From Pseudomonas sp. UBA5706 (lineage in GTDB: Bacteria > Pseudomonadota > Gammaproteobacteria > Pseudomonadales > Pseudomonadaceae), in contig NZ_DIHC01000044.1 in the NCBI RefSeq assembly GCF_002419965.1, forward strand, positions 1 through 55,500: a stretch of DNA of 55,500 bases, in the 5' to 3' direction. Position 1 is the stretch's first letter. The number at the start of each line of letters is the position of its first letter. This document shows positions 10,200 through 19,346 of the stretch, in pieces. The position numbers and the translations under genes were made by a program. A model generated the notes under the pieces. The model ran no database searches, was not told where the DNA came from, and was given only the letters and a program-made list of their open reading frames with translations.

Positions 10200-11642
10200 A
10201 TGAGCACTGCAATCACTCCGACTGCTTATAACTATAAGGTAGTCCGCCAGTTCGCCATCATGACGGTGGTCTGGGGGATCCTTGGCATGGGGCTCGGTGT
10301 CTTCATCGCCTCACAGCTCGTGTGGCCCGACCTGAACTTTGGTCTCGAGTGGACCACGTTCGGACGCTTGCGCCCGCTGCACACTAACCTGGTGATCTTC
10401 GCCTTCGGCGGCTGCGCGCTGTTTGGCACCTCCTATTACGTGGTGCAGCGTACCTGTCAGACGCGCCTGGTCTCCGACCGCCTGGCCGCCTTCCACTTCT
10501 GGGGCTGGCAGGCAGTGATCGTCGGCGCCATCGTCACACTGCCGATGGGGTACACCACCACCAAGGAATACGCCGAGCTCGAATGGCCGATCGCGATTCT
10601 GCTGGCCATCGTCTGGATGGCCTACGCGGCGGTTTTTTTCGGCACCCTCGTCCAGCGCAAGACCAAACACATTTATGTCGGCAACTGGTTCTACGGCGCC
10701 TTCATCCTGGTCACCGCCATGCTGCATATCGTCAACCACATGTCACTGCCGGTGAGCCTGTTCAAATCCTATTCGGCGTACTCGGGTGCCACCGATGCGA
10801 TGATCCAATGGTGGTACGGGCACAATGCCGTCGGCTTTATCCTGACCACCGGTTTTCTCGGCATGATGTACTACTTCGTGCCCAAACAAGCCGAACGCCC
10901 GATCTATTCATACCGCCTGTCCATCGTGCATTTCTGGGCGTTGATCACCCTCTATATCTGGGCCGGCCCACACCACCTGCACTACACCGCCCTGCCCGAC
11001 TGGGCGCAGTCGCTGGGCATGGTGATGTCGATCATCCTGCTGGCGCCAAGCTGGGGCGGCATGATCAACGGCATGATGACCCTCTCCGGCGCCTGGCATA
11101 AATTGCGCACCGATCCGATCCTGCGTTTCCTGGTGGTCTCACTGGCGTTCTACGGCATGTCCACGTTCGAAGGGCCGATGATGGCGATCAAGACCGTCAA
11201 CTCGCTCTCACACTACACCGACTGGACCATCGGCCACGTTCACGCCGGGGCACTGGGCTGGGTGGCGATGATTTCCATCGGTTCGGTTTATCACATGATC
11301 CCGCGCCTATACGGCCGGGCGCAGATGCACAGCATTGCATTGATCAATGCGCACTTCTGGCTGGCCACCATCGGCACCGTGCTGTACATCGCCTCGATGT
11401 GGGTCAACGGCATCACCCAGGGCCTGATGTGGCGTGCGATCAACGATGACGGCACGCTCACTTACTCCTTCGTCGAAGCGCTGCAAGCCAGCCACCCGGG
11501 TTACATCGTGCGCGCAGTGGGCGGCGCAATCTTTGCCAGCGGCATGCTGTTTATGGCCTACAACGTGTTCCGCACCGTGCGCGCCTCGAATGCACAGGAA
11601 GCCGACGCTGCCACCCGGATCGCTGTCGTGGGAGCCCACTGA
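10200..11642 (+). CDS. ccoN: cbb3-type cytochrome c oxidase subunit I
   Basis: CcoN (480 residues) is the catalytic membrane subunit of the high-affinity cbb3 oxidase. It carries haem b and the haem b3-CuB site and reduces oxygen to water while pumping protons. Twelve membrane segments are expected. The haem and copper histidines are visible in RPLHTNLVIFAFGG, WWYGHNAVGFILTTGF (CuB histidine with the family's cross-linking tyrosine elsewhere), WAGPHHLHYTALPDW and IGHVHAGALGW. It heads the ccoNOQP operon and its stop codon overlaps the ccoO ATG by one base. Adjacency to ccoG and the lack of an Anr box suggest it corresponds to the cco1 set. Confidence 0.97.
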   Translation: MSTAITPTAYNYKVVRQFAIMTVVWGILGMGLGVFIASQLVWPDLNFGLEWTTFGRLRPLHTNLVIFAFGGCALFGTSYYVVQRTCQTRLVSDRLAAFHFWGWQAVIVGAIVTLPMGYTTTKEYAELEWPIAILLAIVWMAYAAVFFGTLVQRKTKHIYVGNWFYGAFILVTAMLHIVNHMSLPVSLFKSYSAYSGATDAMIQWWYGHNAVGFILTTGFLGMMYYFVPKQAERPIYSYRLSIVHFWALITLYIWAGPHHLHYTALPDWAQSLGMVMSIILLAPSWGGMINGMMTLSGAWHKLRTDPILRFLVVSLAFYGMSTFEGPMMAIKTVNSLSHYTDWTIGHVHAGALGWVAMISIGSVYHMIPRLYGRAQMHSIALINAHFWLATIGTVLYIASMWVNGITQGLMWRAINDDGTLTYSFVEALQASHPGYIVRAVGGAIFASGMLFMAYNVFRTVRASNAQEADAATRIAVVGAH

Positions 11643-12253
11643 TGATCAAACACGAAACCCTTGAGAAGAACATCGGCCTGTTGGCCATCTTTATGGTCGT
11701 CGCCGTGGCGGTGGGCGGCTTGACGCAGATCGTCCCGCTGTTCTTCGAGGACGTCACCACCCAGCCGGTGGAGGGCATGAAGCCGCGCCCGGCCCTGGAA
11801 GTTGAAGGGCGCGATGTGTTTATCGCTAACGGCTGCGTCGGCTGCCACTCGCAGATGATCCGACCGTTTCGCGCCGAAACCGAACGCTACGGACACTACT
11901 CGGTGGCGGGTGAAAGCGTCTGGGACCATCCGTTCCTGTGGGGCTCCAAGCGCACCGGCCCGGACCTGGCCCGGGTTGGCGGTCGCTATTCCGACGACTG
12001 GCACCGCACGCACTTGTACAACCCGCGCGACGTCGTGCCCGAATCGATCATGCCGGCTTATCCGTTCCTGGTGGATAACAAGCTCGACGGCCAACTGACC
12101 GGCCGTAAGCTCCAAGTGCTGCGCAGCCTTGGCGTGCCCTACACCGATGCGGACATCGCCGGCGCCGCGGACGCCGTTAAGGGCAAGACCGAAATGGATG
12201 CGCTGGTGGCCTATCTGCAGGGCCTTGGCACCCTCATCAAGAGCAAACGGTGA
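11642..12253 (+). CDS. ccoO: cbb3-type cytochrome c oxidase subunit II
   Basis: CcoO is a 203-residue membrane-anchored monohaem cytochrome c. One N-terminal membrane segment (LLAIFMVVAVAVGGLTQIVP) is followed by a periplasmic domain with the haem motif CVGCHSQM at about residues 64-71 and an axial methionine in PESIMPAYPFL. It relays electrons from CcoP to CcoN. Its ATG overlaps the ccoN stop by one base, and ccoQ begins four bases after its stop, so the genes are translationally linked. Confidence 0.96.
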   Translation: MIKHETLEKNIGLLAIFMVVAVAVGGLTQIVPLFFEDVTTQPVEGMKPRPALEVEGRDVFIANGCVGCHSQMIRPFRAETERYGHYSVAGESVWDHPFLWGSKRTGPDLARVGGRYSDDWHRTHLYNPRDVVPESIMPAYPFLVDNKLDGQLTGRKLQVLRSLGVPYTDADIAGAADAVKGKTEMDALVAYLQGLGTLIKSKR

Positions 12254-12256
12254 TCT

Positions 12257-12448
12257 ATGGATATCGGAATGATTCGAGGCCTGGGCACCGTCGTGGTGAT
12301 GGTGGCCTTCATCGGTCTGGCGCTCTGGGTGTTCAGCCCCCGACGCAAGGCCGAATTCGACGACGCGACGCTGCTGCCTTTTGCCGATGACCCCGAGGCC
12401 ATCAAGCAGCTCGAGCAAGCGAAAACCGCCAGGAGCCCTAAAGAATGA
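12257..12448 (+). CDS. ccoQ: cbb3-type oxidase small subunit CcoQ
   Basis: This 63-residue protein has a single membrane helix (TVVVMVAFIGLALWVF) followed by a charged cytoplasmic tail starting SPRRKAEFDDA. CcoQ stabilises the cbb3 complex and carries no cofactor. It sits between ccoO and ccoP as in other Proteobacteria, with its stop codon overlapping the ccoP ATG in an ATGA arrangement. Confidence 0.93.
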   Translation: MDIGMIRGLGTVVVMVAFIGLALWVFSPRRKAEFDDATLLPFADDPEAIKQLEQAKTARSPKE

Positions 12449-13425
12449 GTACGTTTTGGAGCCTGTACGTCAGCGTGCTGTCGTTAGGGACACTTGTGTG
12501 CGTGACCTGGCTGCTGCTGGCCACCCGTAAGGGCCAGCGGGCCGATACCACCGAAGAAACCGTAGGCCACGCCTTCGACGGCATCGAGGAGTATGACAAC
12601 CCGCTGCCCAAATGGTGGTTCATGCTCTTCATCGGCACCATCCTCTTCGCTTTGGGTTACCTGGCGCTGTACCCGGGGCTGGGCAACTGGCAAGGTCTGC
12701 TGCCCGGTTACGACTACGCCGATAATGACAAGAAAATCGCTTTCTCCGATGGCAAGCAAGGCTGGAGCGGCGTGCACGAATGGGAAAAGGAAATGGCCCG
12801 GGCCGAAGCGCGTTTTGGCCCGATCTTCGCCAGGTTCGCGGCGATGCCGATCGAGGACGTCGCCAAGGACCCGCAAGCACTGAAAATGGGTGGTCGGCTG
12901 TTCGCCTCCAACTGCTCGGTCTGCCACGGCTCCGATGCCAAAGGCGCATACGGCTTTCCCAACCTGACCGATGACGACTGGCGTTGGGGCGGCGATGCGC
13001 AAACCATCAAGGCTACCATCATGGGCGGTCGCCACGCGGTGATGCCCGCTTGGGGTCAAGTGATCGGCGAGCAAGGCGTGAGCGACGTGTCGGCCTATGT
13101 GCTGACCCAACTGGCCGGTCGTAAGCTACCGGAGGATGCCCAGGCCGATCCCGTAGCCGGACAGAAAATTTACGCCACTAACTGCGTCGCCTGCCACGGC
13201 CCCGAGGGCAAAGGAACCCCTGCCCTGGGCGCGCCCAACCTGACACATGCCGACGGGTTCATCTACGGCGCAAGCTTCGCGCAACTGCAGCAAACCATAC
13301 GCTACGGTCGCCAGGGCCAGATGCCTGCGCAAGAGTTGCTGCAGGGCAACGACCGGGTGCACTTGCTGGCGGCGTATGTGTACAGCTTGTCCCATGGGGA
13401 TAAGGCCACGCAGGTGCAGGAGTGA
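12445..13425 (+). CDS. ccoP: cbb3-type cytochrome c oxidase subunit III
   Basis: CcoP (326 residues) is the dihaem cytochrome c subunit through which electrons enter the oxidase. Two N-terminal membrane segments (LYVSVLSLGTLVCVTWLLL and WWFMLFIGTILFALGYLALY) flank a short loop, as in gammaproteobacterial CcoP. Two CxxCH motifs follow, CSVCHG near residue 155 and CVACHG near residue 248, each with a downstream methionine ligand (AVMPAWG, QMPAQ). It overlaps ccoQ by four bases and ends the first transcription block. Confidence 0.96.
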   Translation: MSTFWSLYVSVLSLGTLVCVTWLLLATRKGQRADTTEETVGHAFDGIEEYDNPLPKWWFMLFIGTILFALGYLALYPGLGNWQGLLPGYDYADNDKKIAFSDGKQGWSGVHEWEKEMARAEARFGPIFARFAAMPIEDVAKDPQALKMGGRLFASNCSVCHGSDAKGAYGFPNLTDDDWRWGGDAQTIKATIMGGRHAVMPAWGQVIGEQGVSDVSAYVLTQLAGRKLPEDAQADPVAGQKIYATNCVACHGPEGKGTPALGAPNLTHADGFIYGASFAQLQQTIRYGRQGQMPAQELLQGNDRVHLLAAYVYSLSHGDKATQVQE

Positions 13426-13830
13426 AGAGGCTGCGCACTTGAGTTCGCCGGACAGGCCGCGCGTAGATACCGCGCTTCTGGAGCAAGCGTCGCTGGAGGT
13501 CTGCAGGGGACTCAGCGCACGGCTGCATCAGCAGAATCAGTCACTGCGGTGTAAGACCCCGCCCCAGGTGTGGGGTTGCACGACTGCTTTCGCAGCTACG
13601 CCTCAGTCAGCCGGACTCCTGCGCCCTTCGGGCAACGGCAGGTTCGCGACAGGCACCGGGTGTCCCGCGCGCCACTGCCGGCCAGAATCAAAAACAACTG
13701 GCACACCGTGGCGACGCTGCGGCCCGAGTGTCGGGCGACCCTATGACACGCCCCTGGACTAAAATCCCAGGGGTAACATGTGCGGCATTGCACATACCAA
13801 TACCCGGGACCTTTCGGTGAGCACGCTTCG
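13426..13830. other. Intergenic region between ccoP and ccoG
   Basis: This 405-base gap has no supported gene. A GGGC/GCCC TTCG mini-hairpin lies near 13630 and an imperfect stem (CCCCTGG at 13751-13757 with CCAGGGG near 13767-13773) follows. A perfect inverted repeat, listed separately, overlaps an alternative in-frame upstream start of ccoG. I found no Anr box. The gap implies that ccoGHIS has its own promoter. Confidence 0.4.
13778..13795. promoter_or_regulatory. Inverted repeat upstream of ccoG
   Basis: ATGTGC, six bases, GCACAT is a perfect inverted repeat ending 35 bases before the ccoG ATG. It does not resemble an Anr/FNR box. It may be an operator or chance; no regulator is assigned. 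Confidence 0.3.
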
Positions 13831-15246
13831 ATGAGTAACCAGATTCCGGTTCACAACGTCACGCCACCTGCCAACACGGAGGGTGACAGTGTCGACCTCT
13901 ATGCCTCCCGGCGAAAGATCTACACCCGCGCCTTCACGGGTCTATTTCGCAATCTGCGAATCGGCGGCGGTGTGCTGCTGTTTCTCCTGTACTTCGGCAC
14001 GGTCTGGCTCAACTGGGGCGGGCATCAGGCAGTCTGGTGGGATCTGCCGGAGCGCAAGTTCTACATCTTCGGGGCGACGTTCTGGCCCCAGGATTTCATC
14101 CTGCTGTCCGGCATCCTGATCGTCAGCGCGTTCGGGTTGTTTTTCATCACCGTTTTCGCCGGCCGGGTGTGGTGCGGCTACACCTGCCCGCAGAGCGTCT
14201 GGACCTGGATCTTCATGTGGTGCGAGAAGGTCACCGAGGGCGACCGCAACCAACGCATCAAGCTCGACCGCGCGCCGATGAGCGCCGGCAAGTTCGGGCG
14301 TAAATTTGCCAAACACGGCCTGTGGCTGCTGATCGGCCTGGTTACCGGATTGACCTTCGTTGGCTACTTCGCCCCCATCCGTGAACTGACTTCGGCATTT
14401 TTTACCGGCCAGGCCGATGGCTGGTCATATTTCTGGGTCGGGTTCTTCACCCTGGCCACCTATGCCAATGCAGGCTGGTTGCGCGAGCAAGTGTGCATTT
14501 ACATGTGCCCTTATGCGCGCTTTCAAAGCGTGATGTTCGATAAGGACACCCTGATCGTTTCCTACGACCCCCGTCGCGGCGAGAAACGTGGGCCGCGCAA
14601 GAAAGACATGGACTACCAGGCTCAAGGACTGGGCGATTGCATCGACTGCACCTTGTGCGTGCAAGTCTGCCCCACCGGCATCGACATTCGCGACGGCCTG
14701 CAGATCGAGTGCATCGGCTGCGCGGCGTGCATAGACGCCTGTGACACCGTCATGGACAAGATGAACTACCCGCGCGGGCTGATCAGCTACACCACCGAGC
14801 ACAACCTTTCCGGCCAGGTCACGCGCAAGCTGCGGCCTCGCCTGGTCGGTTACGCGGTGGTGCTGCTGGTGATGATCGGGGTACTGACCGGGGCCTTTCT
14901 CACGCGTTCGCTGGTGGGCCTGGACGTCAGCAAGGACCGCATGCTGTATCGCGAAACGGCCGAGGGCCGGATCCAGAATGTCTACAGCCTGAAAGTCATG
15001 AACAAGGATCAGGTCGAACACACCTACGTGCTCGACGCCACCGGCTTGCCCGACCTGAAACTGCAAGGCCTGCGCGAGATCAAGGTGCCCGCCGGCGACA
15101 TATTCACCATGCCGTTGGGGTTGTCGGTTGCCCCCCAAGCGCTGCCTTCGGCCACCAACGAGGTCAGGTTCATCCTCAGGGACGTTCAAAACGGCGACAT
15201 CCAAGTGCAAGCCAAGAGCCGGTTCATCGGCCCACACGTTCGTTGA
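13831..15246 (+). CDS. ccoG: cbb3 oxidase assembly cupric reductase CcoG
   Basis: CcoG (RdxA/FixG family, 471 residues from this start) is a membrane polyferredoxin; in Rhodobacter it reduces Cu(II) to Cu(I) for delivery to the CuB site of CcoN. Five membrane segments are suggested. Cysteine motifs include CGYTCPQSVWTWIFMWCEK, CIYMCPYARFQ and two 4Fe-4S ferredoxin motifs, CIDCTLCVQVCPTG and CIGCAACIDACD. The C-terminal region from about residue 370 is a periplasmic beta domain. The frame opens upstream at 13780, but MSNQIPVHNVTPP at 13831, with GGTGAG 9 bases upstream, is the usual family start. It heads the ccoG-ccoH-ccoI-ccoS assembly cluster. Confidence 0.95.
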   Translation: MSNQIPVHNVTPPANTEGDSVDLYASRRKIYTRAFTGLFRNLRIGGGVLLFLLYFGTVWLNWGGHQAVWWDLPERKFYIFGATFWPQDFILLSGILIVSAFGLFFITVFAGRVWCGYTCPQSVWTWIFMWCEKVTEGDRNQRIKLDRAPMSAGKFGRKFAKHGLWLLIGLVTGLTFVGYFAPIRELTSAFFTGQADGWSYFWVGFFTLATYANAGWLREQVCIYMCPYARFQSVMFDKDTLIVSYDPRRGEKRGPRKKDMDYQAQGLGDCIDCTLCVQVCPTGIDIRDGLQIECIGCAACIDACDTVMDKMNYPRGLISYTTEHNLSGQVTRKLRPRLVGYAVVLLVMIGVLTGAFLTRSLVGLDVSKDRMLYRETAEGRIQNVYSLKVMNKDQVEHTYVLDATGLPDLKLQGLREIKVPAGDIFTMPLGLSVAPQALPSATNEVRFILRDVQNGDIQVQAKSRFIGPHVR

Positions 15247-15258
15247 GAGAAGCCGGAC

Positions 15259-15798
15259 ATGACCCTAGCAACGCCTGCAAGCCCCTGGTACAAGCATCGC
15301 TGGCCGTGGATCATTATCGGCATTCTGGCCTGCTCGGTGACCCTGACCCTGACGATGGTGACAATCGCCGTAACGCACCCGGACAATCTGGTGAGCGACA
15401 ACTATTACGAAGCGGGCAAAGGCATCAACCGCTCGCTGGACCGCGAATTGCTCGCCCAGTCCCTGAAACTGCGCGCCGTTGTGAGCCTGGACGATGTCAC
15501 CGGTGAAGCGAACCTGCACCTGACCGGTGACAGCCTTCCGGAAACGCTGGTGCTGAACCTGATCTCGCCGACCCAGCCGGAAAAGGATCGCAAGGTGGTC
15601 ATGGCGCGCGCCCCGGCGCAACCAGGACGCTATGTCGGGCAGTTGAGCGAGCGGGTCGAAGGGCGTCGCTTCGTCGAATTGCTCGGTGTGGAAAACGGCC
15701 AGACCTGGCGCCTGTTCGAAGAGGAATCCATCGTGCGCGACAAGGACCTGATTCTGGGCGACGAGCCGATTCAGGGCGCCGAAGCCCGTATGAAGTGA
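15259..15798 (+). CDS. ccoH: cbb3 oxidase assembly protein CcoH (FixH family)
   Basis: CcoH is a 179-residue single-pass membrane protein (membrane helix WPWIIIGILACSVTLTLTMV) with a periplasmic FixH domain including DNLVSDNYYEAGKGIN. In other bacteria CcoH stabilises the CcoNOQP complex during assembly. It starts 12 bases after ccoG and stops 4 bases before ccoI, so it is co-transcribed. Confidence 0.9.
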   Translation: MTLATPASPWYKHRWPWIIIGILACSVTLTLTMVTIAVTHPDNLVSDNYYEAGKGINRSLDRELLAQSLKLRAVVSLDDVTGEANLHLTGDSLPETLVLNLISPTQPEKDRKVVMARAPAQPGRYVGQLSERVEGRRFVELLGVENGQTWRLFEEESIVRDKDLILGDEPIQGAEARMK

Positions 15799-15802
15799 TG
15801 AC

Positions 15803-18292
15803 GTGAACGCACCCGATTCCTGTTACCACTGCGCCCTGCCCGTTCCCCGTGGTGGCCGTTTTACCGCCGTCGTGCTCGGTGAACCGCGGGATTTCTGCTG
15901 TCCGGGCTGCCAGGCGGTGGCGCAGGCAATAGTCGAGGGCGGCCTGGAAAGCTATTACAGCCATCGCAGCGAGGCATCGACCAATCCCCACACGCTGCCT
16001 GTGCAGCTGGCGGACGAACAAGCGCTGTACGACCGCCCCGATGTACAGGCACCGTTCGTGCGTCACGACGACAACCTGGCTGAAATCACACTGCTGATCG
16101 AAGGCATCAGCTGCGCAGCGTGCGGCTGGCTGATCGAGCGTCATTTGCGCACCTTGCCGGCGGTGGTCGAGGCTCGGCTGAACCTGTCCAACCATCGGCT
16201 GCACCTGCGCTGGGACGACGCAACACTGTCGCTGAGCCAGGCGTTGAACGAGGTGCGCCATATCGGCTATGCCGCGCACCCCTATCAAGCCGATGTGGCC
16301 ACCGAGCAGCTGGCACAAGAAAACCGCCGCAGCCTGCGCCAATTGGGTCTCGCGGGGTTGCTATGGTTTCAGGCGATGATGGCGACCATGGCCACGTGGC
16401 CGGAATTCAACATTGATCTGAGCCCGGACATGCACACCATCCTGCGCTGGGTGGCGATGCTTCTGACGACCCCCATCGTGCTCTACAGCTGCGTGCCGTT
16501 CTTTAAAGGTGCGTTGCGGGATCTGCGCACTTGCCACCTGACCATGGACCTGTCGGTGTCGCTGGCCATCGGCATGGCGTATCTGGCCGGTGTCTGGACG
16601 GCGATGACCGGCAACGGCGAGTTGTACTTCGACGCAGTGGGCATGTTCGCGCTGTTTCTGCTAAGCGGGCGCTATCTTGAACGTCGCGCGCGCGAGCGCA
16701 CCGCAGCGGCGACGGCACAGTTGGTCAGTCTGTTGCCAGCGTCCTGCCTGCGCCTGATTGAAAACGGCCAGAGCGAGCGCATTTTGCTTAGCGAACTGCG
16801 CGTCAAAGACCGGGTGCTGGTACACCCCGGCGCGGTAGTGCCCGCCGATGGACGCATCGTGATCGGCCAGTCGAGCATCGATGAATCGCTGTTGACCGGG
16901 GAATACTTGCCTCAGCCACGCACCCCTGGCGATGCGGTCACCGCTGGCACGTTGAATGTCGATAGCGCAATCACGGTAGAGGTTCTGGCCCTCGGCCATG
17001 AGACTCGCCTTTCGGCCATCGTCAGGCTGCTGGAGCGGGCACAATCGGAAAAGCCACGGGTGGCGCAGATCGCTGACAGCGCGGCGCAATGGTTCTTGCT
17101 GATATCGCTGATTTTTGCGGCAGGTATCGGGCTGGTGTGGTGGCAACTGGACCCTGCCCGCGCCTTGTGGATCGTGCTGGCGATGCTGGTTGCCACCTGC
17201 CCTTGTGCGCTGTCGCTGGCAACCCCGACGGCGCTGACCACGGCCACTGGCACGCTGCACTCGCTGGGCCTGTTGCTGACCCGGGGGCACGTACTGGAAG
17301 GGCTGAATCAGATCGACACGGTCATTTTCGACAAGACCGGTACCTTGACCGAAGGTCGCCTGACGCTACGGGGCATCCGCGGTCTGGGTACGCTAAGCAG
17401 CGACGAGTGCCTGAGCCTGGCGGCAGCGCTGGAAAGCCATTCGGCACACCCCATCGCCCGGGCCTTCGGCAGCACACCCTTGAACGCTGATCAGGTGACC
17501 AGCGTGCCGGGCCGCGGCCTGGAAGGTCGCATTGGCGACCGCTGGCTGCGCATCGGCCAACCGGCGTTCGTCTGCGCCTTGAGTAACGCCACGCAGCCAG
17601 CGATGCCGGATGAGCCAGGGCAGTGGCTGCTGCTGGGCGATGAGCAGCAAGCGCTGGCCTGGTTGGTACTCGACGATCACCTGCGCGATGACGCCGCGTC
17701 GTTGGTCCAGGCCTGCAGGCAGCGGGGATGGAAAACGCTGCTGTTGTCGGGGGACAGTTCGCCGATGGTGGCCCGTGTCGCCACGCAACTGGGCATCGAC
17801 GAGGCCCGTGGCAGCCTGCAGCCGGATGAAAAACTTAAAATGCTCCAGCAACTCAGGGCCCAGGGACGCAAGGTCCTGGTGCTTGGCGACGGCATTAACG
17901 ACGTACCTGTGCTGGCGGCGGCCGACATCAGCGTGGCGATGGGTTCGGCCACTGACCTGGCCAAAACCAGCGCTGATGCCGTGTTGCTGTCCAATCGCTT
18001 GCAGACATTGGTAAAGGCATTCGAGCTGGCCCGGCGCACCCGGCGCATCATCATCGAGAACCTGCTGTGGGCGGGGCTGTACAATGGCCTCATGCTGCCC
18101 TTCGCCGCGCTCGGCTGGATCACGCCGCTGTGGGCAGCGGCGGGCATGTCGTTCAGCTCACTGATCGTCGTGCTCAACGCATTGCGTCTTACCCGGGTCA
18201 AGCCCAACGATGCCTCAGCCGCTTCGACGGGCCAACGCCCGCTCACCGCAGAACCGACTCCGGAGGCACAATGGCCGCGCTCTACATCATGA
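15803..18292 (+). CDS. ccoI: Copper-transporting P-type ATPase CcoI/FixI
   Basis: This 829-residue P1B-type ATPase exports Cu(I) from the cytoplasm for insertion into the cbb3 oxidase. The N-terminus has a cysteine cluster (CYHCALP, FCCPGCQ) and a heavy-metal domain with GISCAACGW. Eight membrane segments surround the conserved CPCALSLATPTALT metal site. Catalytic motifs are TGEYLPQ, the phosphorylated aspartate in DKTGTLTEGR, HP in SHSAHPIAR and GDGINDVPVLAAAD. It begins with GTG four bases after ccoH and its end overlaps the ccoS start by 22 bases. Position and N-terminal cluster support the FixI/CopA2 subgroup rather than detoxifying CopA. Confidence 0.94.
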   Translation: MNAPDSCYHCALPVPRGGRFTAVVLGEPRDFCCPGCQAVAQAIVEGGLESYYSHRSEASTNPHTLPVQLADEQALYDRPDVQAPFVRHDDNLAEITLLIEGISCAACGWLIERHLRTLPAVVEARLNLSNHRLHLRWDDATLSLSQALNEVRHIGYAAHPYQADVATEQLAQENRRSLRQLGLAGLLWFQAMMATMATWPEFNIDLSPDMHTILRWVAMLLTTPIVLYSCVPFFKGALRDLRTCHLTMDLSVSLAIGMAYLAGVWTAMTGNGELYFDAVGMFALFLLSGRYLERRARERTAAATAQLVSLLPASCLRLIENGQSERILLSELRVKDRVLVHPGAVVPADGRIVIGQSSIDESLLTGEYLPQPRTPGDAVTAGTLNVDSAITVEVLALGHETRLSAIVRLLERAQSEKPRVAQIADSAAQWFLLISLIFAAGIGLVWWQLDPARALWIVLAMLVATCPCALSLATPTALTTATGTLHSLGLLLTRGHVLEGLNQIDTVIFDKTGTLTEGRLTLRGIRGLGTLSSDECLSLAAALESHSAHPIARAFGSTPLNADQVTSVPGRGLEGRIGDRWLRIGQPAFVCALSNATQPAMPDEPGQWLLLGDEQQALAWLVLDDHLRDDAASLVQACRQRGWKTLLLSGDSSPMVARVATQLGIDEARGSLQPDEKLKMLQQLRAQGRKVLVLGDGINDVPVLAAADISVAMGSATDLAKTSADAVLLSNRLQTLVKAFELARRTRRIIIENLLWAGLYNGLMLPFAALGWITPLWAAAGMSFSSLIVVLNALRLTRVKPNDASAASTGQRPLTAEPTPEAQWPRSTS

Positions 18293-18510
18293 TTCCGGTG
18301 GCCCTGCTGATCGTGGCAGTGGCGATCTATGTGTTCTTCTGGGCGGTGGACAGCGGCCAGTACGACGATCTGGATGGGCCGGCGCACAGCATTCTGTTCG
18401 ATGACCAAGACCCGAAACACCAGGCAGGGGTAGATGAGGCGTCGAGTAAGGATGTGCACAAGCCTGAAGCGAAGCATACCGGGTGCGCGATAGGCCGATT
18501 TGATGAGTGA
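18271..18510 (+). CDS. ccoS: cbb3 oxidase maturation protein CcoS
   Basis: CcoS is a 79-residue protein with one N-terminal membrane helix (MAALYIMIPVALLIVAVAIY) followed by FFWAVDSGQYDDLDGPAHS, the conserved FixS signature. It is needed for cofactor insertion into cbb3 oxidase. The start at 18271 has GGAGG at 18262-18266 and lies inside the ccoI end. The longer open frame upstream (from 18067) is the ccoI shadow. The tail after residue 55 is less conserved. Confidence 0.9.
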   Translation: MAALYIMIPVALLIVAVAIYVFFWAVDSGQYDDLDGPAHSILFDDQDPKHQAGVDEASSKDVHKPEAKHTGCAIGRFDE

Positions 18511-19198
18511 AACCCTCTACCACCTGCTCCCCCAACTCCTCTCGGCGCTGATCCTTGGGCTGCTTGGCGGTGGCCATTGCCTGGGCATGTGCGGCGGGTT
18601 GATGGGAGCACTGACACTGGCGATTCCCAGGGAGCAACGCAGTCGACGCTTCCACCTGCTGCTGGCCTACAACCTGGGGCGAATTTGCAGCTATGCCTGT
18701 GCCGGGCTGCTCATCGGAATGGCAGGCTGGGCAGTGGCCAATAGCCCGGGGGCCATGCTGATGCGTGTGCTCGCCGCGCTGCTGTTGATCTGCATGGGGT
18801 TGTATCTAGCGGGCTGGTGGAGCGGGCTGACGCGCATCGAAGGGCTGGGACGCTGGTTATGGCGCTCTATACAGCCGCTGGCCAGCCGGATGCTGCCAGT
18901 GTCGAACCTGCCACGGGCGCTGTTGCTCGGCGCGCTATGGGGCTGGCTGCCGTGCGGGCTGGTTTATAGCACGCTGCTGTGGGCGGCCAGCCAGGGCAAC
19001 GCGCTGTCCAGCGCGCTATTGATGCTGGCATTTGGCATCGGCACCTGGCCCGTGCTGCTGGCCACGGGCCTCGCCGCCGAGCGCACCACCGCTTTGCTGC
19101 GCAGGCGCGGGGTGCGCATCGCCGCAGGGTTGCTGGTGATGATTTTTGGCCTATGGACCCTGCCGGGACCACATCAGCACTGGTTAATGGGGCATTGA
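18503..19198 (+). CDS. DsbD_2/TauE-SafE-like membrane protein of the cco cluster
   Basis: A 231-residue polytopic membrane protein with about six segments. The N-terminal motif GGGHCLGMCGGLMGAL and the later LWGWLPCGLVYSTL are typical of the DsbD_2/SafE branch in which paired cysteines lie in the membrane and are linked to thiol or copper handling. Database labels of sulfite exporter are probably misleading here. It overlaps ccoS by 8 bases (a TTG at 18500 is an alternative start), so it belongs to the ccoGHIS transcript, supporting a role in copper supply or haem/thiol maturation of cbb3 oxidase. Exact role is inference. Confidence 0.8.
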   Translation: MSETLYHLLPQLLSALILGLLGGGHCLGMCGGLMGALTLAIPREQRSRRFHLLLAYNLGRICSYACAGLLIGMAGWAVANSPGAMLMRVLAALLLICMGLYLAGWWSGLTRIEGLGRWLWRSIQPLASRMLPVSNLPRALLLGALWGWLPCGLVYSTLLWAASQGNALSSALLMLAFGIGTWPVLLATGLAAERTTALLRRRGVRIAAGLLVMIFGLWTLPGPHQHWLMGH

Positions 19199-19297
19199 AA
19201 CGCTTTTGCTTCAGACCGAAGAGCGCGGTAATTAGGCGCCAGCTGACGGCTGCTGCGGCCTGCAAGTAGGTTCAAACGCACCGGGCGCGGTGGTCTT

Positions 19298-19346
19298 ATA
19301 AACACCGTCCCCGGTTAATAAACACTGACCCCGATCAATAAACACC
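19298..19346 (+). repeat. Three 20-bp-phased ATAAACAC repeats upstream of hemN
   Basis: ATAAACACC, ATAAACACT and ATAAACACC begin at 19298, 19318 and 19338, exactly 20 bases apart, and the bases between the first two are also similar (GTCCCCGG versus GACCCCGA). The array runs into the Anr-type box of hemN. The phasing of nearly two helical turns would place copies on one DNA face. Confidence 0.75.
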
